DNA from: Nonomuraea gerenzanensis | GTDB lineage: Bacteria > Actinomycetota > Actinomycetes > Streptosporangiales > Streptosporangiaceae | NCBI RefSeq assembly: GCF_020215645.1 | Contig: NZ_CP084058.1 | Location: forward strand, 8,308,001 to 8,372,000 | Length of the DNA stretch: 64,000 bases | Direction: 5' to 3' | Shown: positions 37,513 through 45,574 of the stretch, piece after piece | Layout: each line of letters opens with the position of its first letter | Numbering within the stretch: position 1 is the first letter of the stretch | Program-made: the position numbers and the translations under genes | The notes under the pieces: model-generated | Seen by the model: only the letters and a program-made list of their open reading frames with translations | Database searches by the model: none | What the model was told of the DNA's origin: nothing

Positions 37513-38359
37513 CCAGGAGACGCTGGGCCGGCGGCTGGGCGAGGAGGGCTACCTGGCCGACGAGGGCCTGCTCACCGCCGTCCACCTGGCCGGGGTGCTC
37601 GGGCTTCCGCTGCTCCTGGAGGGGGAGCCGGGGGTCGGCAAGACGGAGGTGGCCAACGTCCTGGCCCGGGTCCTCGGCCGCGAGCTGATCCGGCTGCAGT
37701 GTTACGAGGGGCTGGACGCCTCCCAGGCCCTGTACGAGTGGGACTACCCGAAGCAACTGCTGTCGCTGCGGGCCGCCGAGGTCGAGGGGCGCGGCGTCGG
37801 CGACCTGTACCGCGAGGAGTTCCTCCTGCAGCGCCCGCTGCTGCGCGCGCTGCGGGCGGCCTCCGGCGCGGTGCTGCTGATCGACGAGATCGACCGCGCG
37901 GACAGCGAGTTCGAGGCGTTCCTGCTGGAGTTCCTCGGTGACTTCCAGATCACCGTCCCTGAGCTGGGCACCATCAGGGCGCAGAGCGTCCCGTTCGTCG
38001 TCCTCACCTCGAACCGGACCCGCGAGCTGCACGACGCGCTCAAGCGCCGCTGCCTGTACCACTGGATCCCCTTCCCCGACGCCGAGCGGGAGCAGGCGAT
38101 CCTCCAGGCGCAGGCGCCCGGCCTGGACGCCAGGAGCGCGGCCCGGCTCGTGGCCGCCGTGCACCGCATCCGCGGGCTGGCGCTGCTGAAGCGGCCCGGC
38201 ATCGCGGAGTCGGCCTCCTGGGCCCGCGGCGTGCAGGCGCTGGCGGGCGAGGGCGCGGGCTGGCCGGAGGCGATGCGCCGGGCGGCGGGGCTGCTCGTCA
38301 AGCACGAGGAGGACCTGGCCCTGGTCAGGCAGCATGCCGCGGAGGTGTTCGGTGACTGA
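37502..38359 (+). CDS. MoxR-type AAA+ ATPase (CoxD-like)
   Basis: The 285-residue protein starts at GTG 37502, overlapping the hydroxylase end by 11 bp. It has Walker A GEPGVGKT at 41-48, Walker B AVLLIDEIDRAD, sensor 1 FVVLTSNRTREL and an arginine-finger region LKRRCLYHWIPFPD. In CO dehydrogenase operons CoxD works with the VWA protein CoxE to finish the molybdenum active site; the same pair follows here, so cofactor maturation of the hydroxylase is the likely role. Confidence 0.9.
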   Translation: MPADQETLGRRLGEEGYLADEGLLTAVHLAGVLGLPLLLEGEPGVGKTEVANVLARVLGRELIRLQCYEGLDASQALYEWDYPKQLLSLRAAEVEGRGVGDLYREEFLLQRPLLRALRAASGAVLLIDEIDRADSEFEAFLLEFLGDFQITVPELGTIRAQSVPFVVLTSNRTRELHDALKRRCLYHWIPFPDAEREQAILQAQAPGLDARSAARLVAAVHRIRGLALLKRPGIAESASWARGVQALAGEGAGWPEAMRRAAGLLVKHEEDLALVRQHAAEVFGD

Positions 38360-39467
38360 GCAGGCCCTCGCCGGGCGCGTCCGCGATCATGTGCGGGGGT
38401 TCCTGCGCGACCTGCACGAGCAGGGCCTGCGCGTGCCGGTGGCCAGGCAGCGGGTCTTCCTCCGGGCGATCGAGGCCGTCGGGCCGCGCGACGCCACGCA
38501 TCTCTACTGGATCGGCGCGAGCACGCTCACCACCTCCCGCGAGGACCTGGAGGTGTACTCCCCCACGTTCGAGCGCTGGTTCGGGGAGTTGCCGGTACGG
38601 ACCGTCCCCGACCAGGAGCTTCCCGGCGAGGAGAGCCCCGCGCCGGGCGGCAAGGGGGACGAGGCCCCCTCGGCGGCGGTGTTCGGCGGGGCGGCGGGCC
38701 TCGCGGCCGGGTCCGGGGAGCGCGAGAGCCGCCCGGTGTTCGGCCCGGCGAGCGAGGACGAGCGCGCGGTGCTCGCGCTGCTGCGGCGGGAGCTGCCCGG
38801 CGCGATACCGGCGGTCCGGTCACGCCGCCGCCGGCCCGGCCGCCGGGGGCATTGGATCGACGTCGCCAGGGTGTGCCGCGAGTCCTGGCGCACCCACGGC
38901 GAGATCGTGACGTTGCGGCGGCGCCACCGTCCCCGGCGGCGGCGCCGGGTGCTGCTGCTCATCGACGTGTCCGGGTCGATGAAGCAGCACAGCGCCGGTT
39001 ACCTGCGCTTCGCCCACGCCGCGGTCGCCTGCCTGGACCGGGTGGAGGTGTTCACCTTCGGCACCCGGCTGACCCGCGTCACCGGGCCGCTGCGGGCGCG
39101 GGAGGTGGACGTGGCCGTCGGCTCGCTGAGCGAGGTCGTCCTGGACGCGGAGGGCGGGACCCGGATCGGCGGCGCGCTCCAGGAGTTCCTCGGCAACGCC
39201 CGGTACGTCACCATGGCGCGCGGCGCCCTGGTGATCGTGCTCTCGGACGGCCTGGAACGCGGCGACTGCGAGCCCATGCGGGCGGCCGTGCGGCGGCTGT
39301 CGCTGCTGGGGCACCGGTTGCTGTGGTGGACGCCGCTCGCCTGCGACCCGGCCTACCGGCCGGTCACGCGCGGCATGGCGGCCGTGCTCGGGGACGTGGA
39401 CGCGATCGCGGGCGTCCGTGACCTGCGGACGGCGTACGGGCAGGTGCAGACCTTGGCCAGGGAGTGA
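38352..39467 (+). CDS. CoxE-like von Willebrand factor A protein
   Basis: The 371-residue protein starts at GTG 38352, overlapping the MoxR end by 8 bp. A helical N-terminal region (1-190) with an acidic/Gly-rich linker precedes a VWA domain. The domain has MIDAS motif LLIDVSGSMKQH and later GTRIGGALQEF (Thr) and IVLSDGLERGD (Asp). CoxE-type proteins partner with MoxR ATPases as a metal-dependent chaperone pair. Its stop overlaps the amidohydrolase start (GTGA). Confidence 0.9.
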   Translation: MTEQALAGRVRDHVRGFLRDLHEQGLRVPVARQRVFLRAIEAVGPRDATHLYWIGASTLTTSREDLEVYSPTFERWFGELPVRTVPDQELPGEESPAPGGKGDEAPSAAVFGGAAGLAAGSGERESRPVFGPASEDERAVLALLRRELPGAIPAVRSRRRRPGRRGHWIDVARVCRESWRTHGEIVTLRRRHRPRRRRRVLLLIDVSGSMKQHSAGYLRFAHAAVACLDRVEVFTFGTRLTRVTGPLRAREVDVAVGSLSEVVLDAEGGTRIGGALQEFLGNARYVTMARGALVIVLSDGLERGDCEPMRAAVRRLSLLGHRLLWWTPLACDPAYRPVTRGMAAVLGDVDAIAGVRDLRTAYGQVQTLARE

Positions 39468-40375
39468 TCGTCATGTCGGAGCCGTACCGGGGCGACATCG
39501 TGGACGCCCACCACCACATCTGGCGGGCCCGGGACCTGCCCTGGTTGTCCGGCCCGATGGTGCCGCGCATCTTCGGGCCCTACGAGGCGATCAGGCGTGA
39601 CTACCTGATCGAGGAGTACCTCGCCGAGGCCACCGCCTCGGGCATCCGGCAGTCGGTCTACGTGCAGACGAACTGGCCGCTCGACCGGGTCGTGGACGAG
39701 GTGCGCTGGCTGCGCGAGGTGCACGAGGAGACGGGCTGGCCGACGGCCGTCGTCGCGGCGGCCGACCTGTTCGACGACGCCGCCCCGGAGGTCATGCGGC
39801 AGCAGGCCGCGCTGACCCCGCTGATCAGGGGGATCCGGCAGCAGCTGCACTGGCACGAGCGCCCGGAGTTCCGGTACGCCAGCGCGCCCGACCGCATGCG
39901 GGACCCGGTCCTCCGCAAGAACCTGGGCGTGCTCGCCGACCTCGGCTGGCTGTTCGAGCTGCAGGTCTTCCCCGAGCAGTTCCCGGACGCGCTCGCGCTG
40001 GTGACGGACTTCCCCGACCTCACCTTCGTCCTGGTGCACGCGGGCATGCTCATCGGCCCCGAGTACGCCGAGTCGTGGCGGGCCGGGATGGCCGCGCTGG
40101 CCGAGCGGCCGAACGTCGTCGTCAAGCTCACCGGGCAGGGCACCTTCGTGCACCGGGTGGATCCGGGCCTCATCTCCTCCGTCGCCGGCGAGGTGATCGG
40201 CTGGTTCGGCGCCGGCCGGGCCATGTTCGGCACGAACTTCCCGGTCGAGAAGCTCTGGACCACGATGCCGCACCTGGTCGGCACATGGAAGCAGGCGCTG
40301 GCCCACCTGACGCCGGCCGACCAGCGCGCCGTCTTCGCCGGCAACGCACAACGCATCTACCGATTGGGAGGCTGA
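39464..40375 (+). CDS. Amidohydrolase-2-family metal hydrolase
   Basis: The 303-residue protein starts at GTG 39464 (ATG 39473 is possible). It has the TIM-barrel amidohydrolase signature VDAHHHIWR at the first strand and FVLVHAGML and AMFGTNFPVEKLW near the end, the last supplying the catalytic Asp/Asn position. Members open lactones or cleave dicarboxylate rings. Placed after a molybdenum hydroxylase, it may hydrolyse the hydroxylated (lactam, lactone or cyclic) product. Confidence 0.85.
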   Translation: MIVMSEPYRGDIVDAHHHIWRARDLPWLSGPMVPRIFGPYEAIRRDYLIEEYLAEATASGIRQSVYVQTNWPLDRVVDEVRWLREVHEETGWPTAVVAAADLFDDAAPEVMRQQAALTPLIRGIRQQLHWHERPEFRYASAPDRMRDPVLRKNLGVLADLGWLFELQVFPEQFPDALALVTDFPDLTFVLVHAGMLIGPEYAESWRAGMAALAERPNVVVKLTGQGTFVHRVDPGLISSVAGEVIGWFGAGRAMFGTNFPVEKLWTTMPHLVGTWKQALAHLTPADQRAVFAGNAQRIYRLGG

Positions 40376-40376
40376 C

Positions 40377-40652
40377 ATGGCCCTGTTCGTCCTGACCTAC
40401 GGTTACCACGACACCCCGCTGCGGGCGGAGCGCCGCGAGGACCATCTCGCGCATCTGAACAAGCTCTGGGAGCAGGGCAGCCTCGTCGCGGCCGGCCCCT
40501 TCACGGACCTGACCGCCGGCCTGATCGTCCTGCGGGCTGAGGACGAGGCCGCGGCGCGGGCGCTCGTCGACCAGGACCCGTACACGCAGCTGGAGGTCAC
40601 CAAGGACCGTTCGCTGCGGGAATGGCGGGTGACGGTCGGCTCGCTGGACTGA
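40377..40652 (+). CDS. YciI-like dimeric ferredoxin-fold protein
   Basis: The 91-residue protein starts one base after the amidohydrolase stop. It shows the YciI pattern: LFVLTYGYHDTPLRAERRE, HLAHLNKLWEQGSLVAAGPF (conserved His and Gly-Pro), and ALVDQDPYTQLEV with its Asp-Pro. Related proteins (YciI, muconolactone isomerase-like) act as small isomerases or dehalogenases. As last gene of the catabolic operon it may catalyse a late isomerisation. A strong hairpin follows. Confidence 0.85.
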   Translation: MALFVLTYGYHDTPLRAERREDHLAHLNKLWEQGSLVAAGPFTDLTAGLIVLRAEDEAAARALVDQDPYTQLEVTKDRSLREWRVTVGSLD

Positions 40653-40666
40653 GACCACGGAGGAAG

Positions 40667-40701
40667 GAGCGGCCGGCGGCGCGAACGCCGCCGGCCCGCT
40701 C
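40667..40701. terminator. Strong bidirectional hairpin ending the hydroxylase operon
   Basis: GAGCGG-CCGGCGGCG and CGCCGCCGG-CCCGCTC pair over 15 bp with a single bulged G around a CGAA loop. It lies between the convergent YciI-like gene and the F420-type oxidoreductase gene. Confidence 0.7.
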
Positions 40702-40702
40702 A

Positions 40703-41131
40703 TCACCGGGGATCGAGCACGAACACCGGGATCTGCCTGTCGGTCTTCTCCTGGTACTCGGCGTAGGACGGGTAGGCCGCGACCGCCCGCTCCCACCACT
40801 CCGCCCGCTCGGCGCCCTCGACCTCGCGCGCGACGTACACCTTCGTAACGGTCCCGTCCTGCAACGGGAACTCCGGATGGGCCTTGATGTTGTAGTACCA
40901 GGTGGGGTGCTCGGGAGCGCCACCCTTGGACGCCACGACCGCGTACCTGCCCTCGTGCTCCACGCGCATCACCGGGGTGTAGCGCAGCTTGCCGGTCTTC
41001 GCGCCACGCAGGGTCAGCAGCACGATCGGCGATCCGAGGATGTCGATGCCCTCGGTGGTGCCGGTCTCAAGGATCTTCGTCGTCTGGTCCCGCACCCAGT
41101 CGCTGGGGCTGAACTCTACGGTCTCCGCCAT
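40703..41131 (-). CDS. Deazaflavin (F420)-dependent nitroreductase-family protein
   Basis: The 142-residue protein starts at ATG 41131. It matches the Ddn-like split-barrel family: [44 protein letters not shown] is the characteristic F420-phosphate and plane-binding region, followed by [22 protein letters not shown]. Members use F420H2 to reduce quinones or nitro compounds. It is monocistronic and divergent from the sugar-binding lipoprotein gene. The physiological substrate is unknown. Confidence 0.88.
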   Translation of the reverse strand: MAETVEFSPSDWVRDQTTKILETGTTEGIDILGSPIVLLTLRGAKTGKLRYTPVMRVEHEGRYAVVASKGGAPEHPTWYYNIKAHPEFPLQDGTVTKVYVAREVEGAERAEWWERAVAAYPSYAEYQEKTDRQIPVFVLDPR

Positions 41132-41268
41132 GACCGCAGTCAACAACGCGCACGGCACCCGCATTCCTGCCGGAACGGTGTGCGGGGCAGCGGGGGTCGG
41201 GGGTAGCCTGGCGATCTTGTTCGGCCTCCTTGCGAGTGCCGTCCCGAAGCCTGCTGGGAGGTAGGACC

Positions 41269-42543
41269 GTGAGCTCCGGCAAGACGAGGTCGCCGGCGGC
41301 GTCGCTGGCCGTCGCCGTGCTGATCGCCACTTCGGCCTGCGCGGGCGGGAGCGCGGGCGGCGAGGTCACCTTACGCTTCGCGTACTGGGGCAGCGACGTG
41401 CGGCAGCAGCGTACCGAAGAGGCGATCAAGCGGTTCGAGGCCAGGCACCCGCACATCGACGTCGTGGGCGAGTTCTCCGACTTCGGCAGCTACTACGACA
41501 AGCTCGCCACGAACGTCGCGAGCGGCAGCACGCCCGACGTCATCACGATCGAGATCCGCGGCCTGCGGGAGTACGCCGAGCGCGGCACCCTCGCCGACCT
41601 GTCCGGCGAGGTCGACACCGCCGGCATCGACAGCAAGGTGCTGGCGACCGGCGCCATCGAGGGCAAGCAGTTCGCGATCCCCACGGGCGTCAACGCCTGG
41701 TGCCTGGTCGCCGACCCGACGGCGATCAGGGGCGCGGGCCAGCGGCTGCCCGACGACACCAGGTGGACCTGGGAGGAGTACATCCGCCTGGCGGCCAGGA
41801 TCACCGCGCGGACCGGCGGCAAGGTGTACGGCACGCAGCAGGCCTTCAACCCGGCCTTCCTGCAGATCTTCGCCGCTCAGCGCGGCGAGCCCTTCTACGC
41901 GGGCAGCAAGCTGGGCATCTCGGCCGAGACGATCAAGGCGTGGTGGACCGTCCACCGCAGGCTGATCGAGACCGGGGGCTCCCCCGACGCCGCCAGGAGC
42001 GTCGCCCTCGGCGCCCGGAACGTCGACCGCTCCCTGTTCGCCACCGGCAACGGCGCCATGGGCATGTGGTGGAGCAACGAGTTCGGCGCGATCAACAAGG
42101 CGTCGGGCGGCAAGCAGATGGAGCTGCTGCGCATGCCCAAGGCCCGGCAGGCCGCCGCAGGCGGCATGTTCCTGCAGCCCGCGATGTTCTACACCGCCTC
42201 GGCGAAGTCGGCCCACCAGGCGGAGGCCGCCGAGTTCATCGACTTCATGGTCAACGACCCGGAGGCGGGCGCGATCATCCTCAGCGACCGCGGCCTGCCC
42301 GCCAACGCCAACGTGCTGGCGGCGGTCCGCGACAACCTGCCCGACGCCGACAAGAAGACGCTGGCCTTCCTGGACGAGATCAAGGACGAGCTCACCGACC
42401 CGCCCGCCGCCCCGCCGAAGGGCGCCAGCGCCATGGAGGACATCCTCAAGCGCTACACGGACGAGGTGCTGTTCGGCCGCATGGCCCCGGACGCCGCGGC
42501 CCGCAAGTTCATCACGGAGGCCAACGCCCTCATCGCCGGTTGA
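41269..42543 (+). CDS. Orphan extracellular sugar-binding lipoprotein (ABC family 1)
   Basis: The 424-residue precursor starts at GTG 41269 after GGGAGG. The signal ends at a lipobox-like TSAC, giving a lipid anchor. The body has the family-1 solute-binding layout: [42 protein letters not shown], and [24 protein letters not shown]. No permease or ATPase gene is adjacent; the neighbours face other ways. It may serve a distant transporter or a shared MsiK-type ATPase system. A carbohydrate ligand is likely but cannot be named. Confidence 0.85.
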   Translation: MSSGKTRSPAASLAVAVLIATSACAGGSAGGEVTLRFAYWGSDVRQQRTEEAIKRFEARHPHIDVVGEFSDFGSYYDKLATNVASGSTPDVITIEIRGLREYAERGTLADLSGEVDTAGIDSKVLATGAIEGKQFAIPTGVNAWCLVADPTAIRGAGQRLPDDTRWTWEEYIRLAARITARTGGKVYGTQQAFNPAFLQIFAAQRGEPFYAGSKLGISAETIKAWWTVHRRLIETGGSPDAARSVALGARNVDRSLFATGNGAMGMWWSNEFGAINKASGGKQMELLRMPKARQAAAGGMFLQPAMFYTASAKSAHQAEAAEFIDFMVNDPEAGAIILSDRGLPANANVLAAVRDNLPDADKKTLAFLDEIKDELTDPPAAPPKGASAMEDILKRYTDEVLFGRMAPDAAARKFITEANALIAG

Positions 42544-42569
42544 CCCATGGCCGGCTCCTGGTGACGCGG

Positions 42570-43055
42570 TCAGCCGGCCGCCGGGTCGCTCCACACCTGC
42601 GTGACCGGGCCGTCAGGCAGCGTGATCTCCACCTGCCGGCACCACGTGCCCGCCGGCGTCCACCCCTCGGGCGGCCGGAAGCTGACCCGCAGCCGGCGGG
42701 CCGCCCCGGGGACCACCCCGCCCAGGTCGCGTGCCCCGTGCGCGGCCTCCTCGCCGTCGGTGTCGAAGGCTCCGCCGTTGCCGTCGCCGTACGGGGTGCC
42801 GAGATCGTCCTCGGCGGACAACATCCAGTACCAGAAGAACGGCCCCTTGGTCTCCGTCTCGTGCGGCCGCACGCCGGGGACGAACTCGTAGTGCAGCACC
42901 CCGCCGCCGGCCGACAGCTCCAGGCCGCGGGCGACCACGTGGTGGCCGTCCACCAGCTCCCCGAGGTCGAGGTCGAAGGCGAGGTCGAGCCGCCTCGACC
43001 CGCCCGTCCCGGCGAAGTACGCGTCGGTGGCCGTACGCGGCGGGATGTCGATCAT
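42570..43055 (-). CDS. Conserved hypothetical protein, beta-rich
   Basis: The 161-residue protein starts at ATG 43055 behind GGGAGGC. It is acidic, without membrane segments or signal, and rich in aromatic residues (KGPFFWYWMLSAEDD). It shows an alternating strand pattern, with a C-terminal immunoglobulin-like stretch (PPEGWTPAGTWCRQVEITLPDGPVTQVW). I do not recognise the family. It faces the lipoprotein gene and precedes nothing on its own strand within the unit. Confidence 0.65.
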   Translation of the reverse strand: MIDIPPRTATDAYFAGTGGSRRLDLAFDLDLGELVDGHHVVARGLELSAGGGVLHYEFVPGVRPHETETKGPFFWYWMLSAEDDLGTPYGDGNGGAFDTDGEEAAHGARDLGGVVPGAARRLRVSFRPPEGWTPAGTWCRQVEITLPDGPVTQVWSDPAAG

Positions 43056-43123
43056 GCCTCCCAGCATCGGGCACGGCCGGAAGCGCCCGCCAGCCAATAT
43101 CCGGCCTGCCTGGGACTGATCGG

Positions 43124-43768
43124 CTACCCCGGTGTCCCGCCCGGGCGCGGCCGGTGCCGGGCCTGCTCCCGTATCGCGATCTCCACCCTGTTCGCGTGAT
43201 CGCCCGCGGCCGCGAAGACCGCGGAGCTGTCCCGCGCCGCCTTCCCGCGCCAACCGCAAGCGCACACCGCCACGTACTGCCCGTCCTGGCCGCATTCCTC
43301 CACCCAGGCGCGGTGCCTTCGACCGCGCGCCTGCCATGTCATGCCGTGCAGCCCCATCACCAGCAAGGCCACCGCACCCCAGACGATGATCATCGCCGCG
43401 GTGCCCGCCCCTTCGGCCCTGCCCGGGTCGCCCAGGGGGATCGTCTCCCTCCGGTGGGGCACTTTCATCGCGAAGGCGACCATGACCGCTGCCGAAACGA
43501 CCAGGGCCAGCAGGCCGGAGGCCATCCGGCGTACCGGTCCGGCCAGGAGCAGGGCCGTGGGACCGGCCACGATGCCCGCTCCGATCGCGGCGCCCACGAG
43601 GACGCGCGGCCAGATCTCCGGCTGGCCGAGGGCCTGCTCCAGCAGGATCAGCGGGATCACCCCCAGCATCAGGGCGCCTGCCGGGAACACGATCCAGAAA
43701 TGCCGATCCAGGACGTCGTCCAAGAGATCGTCCATTCTGCCCATGCCAGGGAAACGGGTCGTGGACAC
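43124..43768 (-). CDS. Membrane protein with a C-terminal CxC domain
   Basis: The start is taken as GTG 43768 (GGGGGA 8 bp upstream); ATG 43744 and 43735 are alternatives. About four hydrophobic helices fill residues 25-145 of 214. A soluble tail follows, CGQDGQYVAVCACGWRGKAARDSS, ending in HANRVEIAIREQ. The CxCGW pattern with an upstream Cys looks like a small zinc ribbon or redox site. Function unknown. It precedes the hypothetical gene at 42570-43055 on the same strand. Confidence 0.65.
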   Translation of the reverse strand: MSTTRFPGMGRMDDLLDDVLDRHFWIVFPAGALMLGVIPLILLEQALGQPEIWPRVLVGAAIGAGIVAGPTALLLAGPVRRMASGLLALVVSAAVMVAFAMKVPHRRETIPLGDPGRAEGAGTAAMIIVWGAVALLVMGLHGMTWQARGRRHRAWVEECGQDGQYVAVCACGWRGKAARDSSAVFAAAGDHANRVEIAIREQARHRPRPGGTPG

Positions 43769-43816
43769 CGGCGGTTCCCCCGGGTGCCCGCTCCCGCGGG
43801 GGGGCGGAAGCACACC

Positions 43817-44704
43817 TCACCCGGGCGGGAGCCGGTCCGTCCACTCGGTGTCGATGCGCACCATGCCGTCCTGGGTCTGCGCGATGCCGCCCGTGAGGGG
43901 AGCCCATACGGACGTCTCACGGATCCGCCCGGTGTCCGGGTCGACGACCATGACGCCGTCGCCGGACGTCACCGGAACCTGGAGCCGCCGCCCGCCCTCG
44001 CTCTCGCCCAGATCGACGACGCCCGGCCGGGCGGCGAGCGCCCGGTAGGCGGCGGCGCGGACCTGGGGCGGGACCGGCGCCTCGCCGATCAGCGCGACCA
44101 GCGCCTCCAGGGCGGCACCGTCCTGCTCGGCGGCCGTGAGCGGCCCGCCGCTGGTGCGGACCCCGCTGCCGGCGACGGCCGACCTGAGCCGGGCGAACAG
44201 GGCGTCCTCCTCGGCGGGCAACGACCGCAGCTCCTCGAAGCTCATGCGCAGCGGCCCCACCGCGAACGGCTGAGGCTTCCCCGGCCATTCGAGGAGCCTG
44301 CCTTCCCCCTTGAGCCCCTTGCCCTTGAGCCAGAACCGGCCGTCCCGCCGGTACCAGTACTCCTGGGTCGGCGCCCCCTCCTTGGTGATGGTGATGTGCC
44401 AGTACGTCCCGTCGCCCTCCGGCGTGCGTTCCGCCGTGTCCGCGGCGACGAGCAGCACGTCCCGCGAGCTCATGACGGGCGGCCGGGGATCGGCGGAACG
44501 ATCCGGCACGATCAGGAACGCGGCGGCGACGGCCGCCGCGACCGCTGGGATCATGAGCCATCGCGCCCGCTGCCAGGCAGGGCGCCGGCGCCTCGCCGGG
44601 CTCGCGGCGCGCTCCAGCAGAGCCGCCCGGGCGGCGGTCCGAGCGGCCGGCGAGGGGGCGTCGGGGTGCGGGCGCGCGGCGTGCAGCAGCTCGATCTCGT
44701 CCAT
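43817..44704 (-). CDS. CU044_5270-family protein, candidate anti-sigma partner
   Basis: The 295-residue protein has a cytosolic N terminus of ~48 residues, one membrane helix (about 50-66), and an outside domain containing TYWHITITKEGAPTQEYWYRRDGRFWLKG and a conserved VDPDTGRIRETSVW end. This is the CU044_5270 layout. It starts 2 bp after the ECF sigma stop, so it is co-translated and may hold that sigma factor at the membrane. Direct anti-sigma activity is not shown for the family as far as I know. Confidence 0.8.
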   Translation of the reverse strand: MDEIELLHAARPHPDAPSPAARTAARAALLERAASPARRRRPAWQRARWLMIPAVAAAVAAAFLIVPDRSADPRPPVMSSRDVLLVAADTAERTPEGDGTYWHITITKEGAPTQEYWYRRDGRFWLKGKGLKGEGRLLEWPGKPQPFAVGPLRMSFEELRSLPAEEDALFARLRSAVAGSGVRTSGGPLTAAEQDGAALEALVALIGEAPVPPQVRAAAYRALAARPGVVDLGESEGGRRLQVPVTSGDGVMVVDPDTGRIRETSVWAPLTGGIAQTQDGMVRIDTEWTDRLPPG

Positions 44705-44706
44705 GG

Positions 44707-45306
44707 TCAGCCGTCCTTTCCGGCGGTCGCCGGCTCGGCGCCGTTCAGGCAGGCGCGCAGGGTCTTGCGGGCCCGGTGCAACCGGGTCCGGACGGCGGCG
44801 CCGGTGATGCCGAGCGCCTGGGCCGCCTCCTCGGAGCTCAGCCCGCCCCAGGCGACGAGCAGGAGCACCTCCCGGTGGGTGCGGGGGATCTGCGCCAGCG
44901 CCGCCATCAGGGGCGCCCGTTGCAGCTGGGCGTCGATGCGGCTCGCCACCTGGTCGGCGTGGCCCTCGTCGGCCCGGGCGAGAGGTGACCGGGCCAGCGC
45001 CCGGTAGCGCCGGGCCTCCGCCCGGTGGTGCCGGGCGATCAGGTTGGTGACGATCCCGTACAGCCAGGGCCGGGCGTCCTCGCGCGACAGGTCGTAGCGG
45101 TCGCGCCGGTCGAACGCGGTCAGGAACGTCTCCGCGGCCACGTCGTCGGCCAGGCTCTGGCCCAGCCGTTGTGCGGCGTACCCGTGGATCTGGAAGTAGT
45201 GGCGGTCGAAGAGCGCGGCGAACCGTTCCGGATCGTTCCGGGACTCCTCGATGATCGCCGCGTCACTGACCTCCTGGTCGGGAAGCGCCCGGGTCACCGC
45301 GACCAT
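44707..45306 (-). CDS. ECF sigma factor paired with a CU044_5270 protein
   Basis: The 199-residue protein has region 2 (RFAALFDRHYFQIHGYAAQRLGQSLADDVAAETFLTAFDRRDRYD, RPWLYGIVTNLIARHHR) and region 4 (LAQIPRTHREVLLLVAWGGLSSEEAAQALGITGAAVRTRLHRARKTL). The start is ATG 45306 with no good ribosome site. A small overlapping reading frame with 12-bp repeats lies just upstream. A similar pair occurs at 52461-54160 in this window. Confidence 0.9.
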   Translation of the reverse strand: MVAVTRALPDQEVSDAAIIEESRNDPERFAALFDRHYFQIHGYAAQRLGQSLADDVAAETFLTAFDRRDRYDLSREDARPWLYGIVTNLIARHHRAEARRYRALARSPLARADEGHADQVASRIDAQLQRAPLMAALAQIPRTHREVLLLVAWGGLSSEEAAQALGITGAAVRTRLHRARKTLRACLNGAEPATAGKDG

Positions 45307-45321
45307 ATCCGGATTTTTCGT

Positions 45322-45350
45322 GTCATTTCTCGGGTCATTTCTCGGGTCAT
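45322..45350 (-). repeat. 12-bp direct repeats in a short upstream frame before the sigma gene
   Basis: GTCATTTCTCGG occurs twice in tandem (45322 and 45334) with a third partial copy at 45346. Read on the minus strand this gives MTREMTREMTRKIRIWSR, a tiny frame that ends at 45294, overlapping the sigma start codon at 45306. It could be a leader peptide that couples translation, or a chance open frame. Confidence 0.5.
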
Positions 45351-45530
45351 CGTCTGCCTTCCGTTGCTTGACGGGCTGCCCTCCTTCGCCGATGGACGCT
45401 GAGGTGTTTCACCGGCGGCCCGCGCCGCTGCCGGACGTAACAGCACGATGATCTCCCAGGAGGTCGTACGGCCACGCACGAGCTCACCGGAGCCGGGCGT
45501 GCTCTCCTGGACGCGGCCTTACCATGACGT

Positions 45531-45560
45531 TTCGGGCCCCGGCCGTGGCCGGGGCCCGAA
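45531..45560. terminator. Very strong hairpin after the M23 gene
   Basis: TTCGGGCCCCGGC-CGTG-GCCGGGGCCCGAA forms a 13-bp perfect stem with a 4-nt loop. It ends 14 bp from the M23 gene stop. Confidence 0.75.
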
Positions 45561-45574
45561 GGTGAGCGTCCGCG

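Noticed and set aside
33810..39467. Form I CO dehydrogenase operon
   Set aside because: CoxD/CoxE-like genes are present, but the Mo subunit has an AMRGFG loop and lacks the CSFR-type active-site loop, and it is split.
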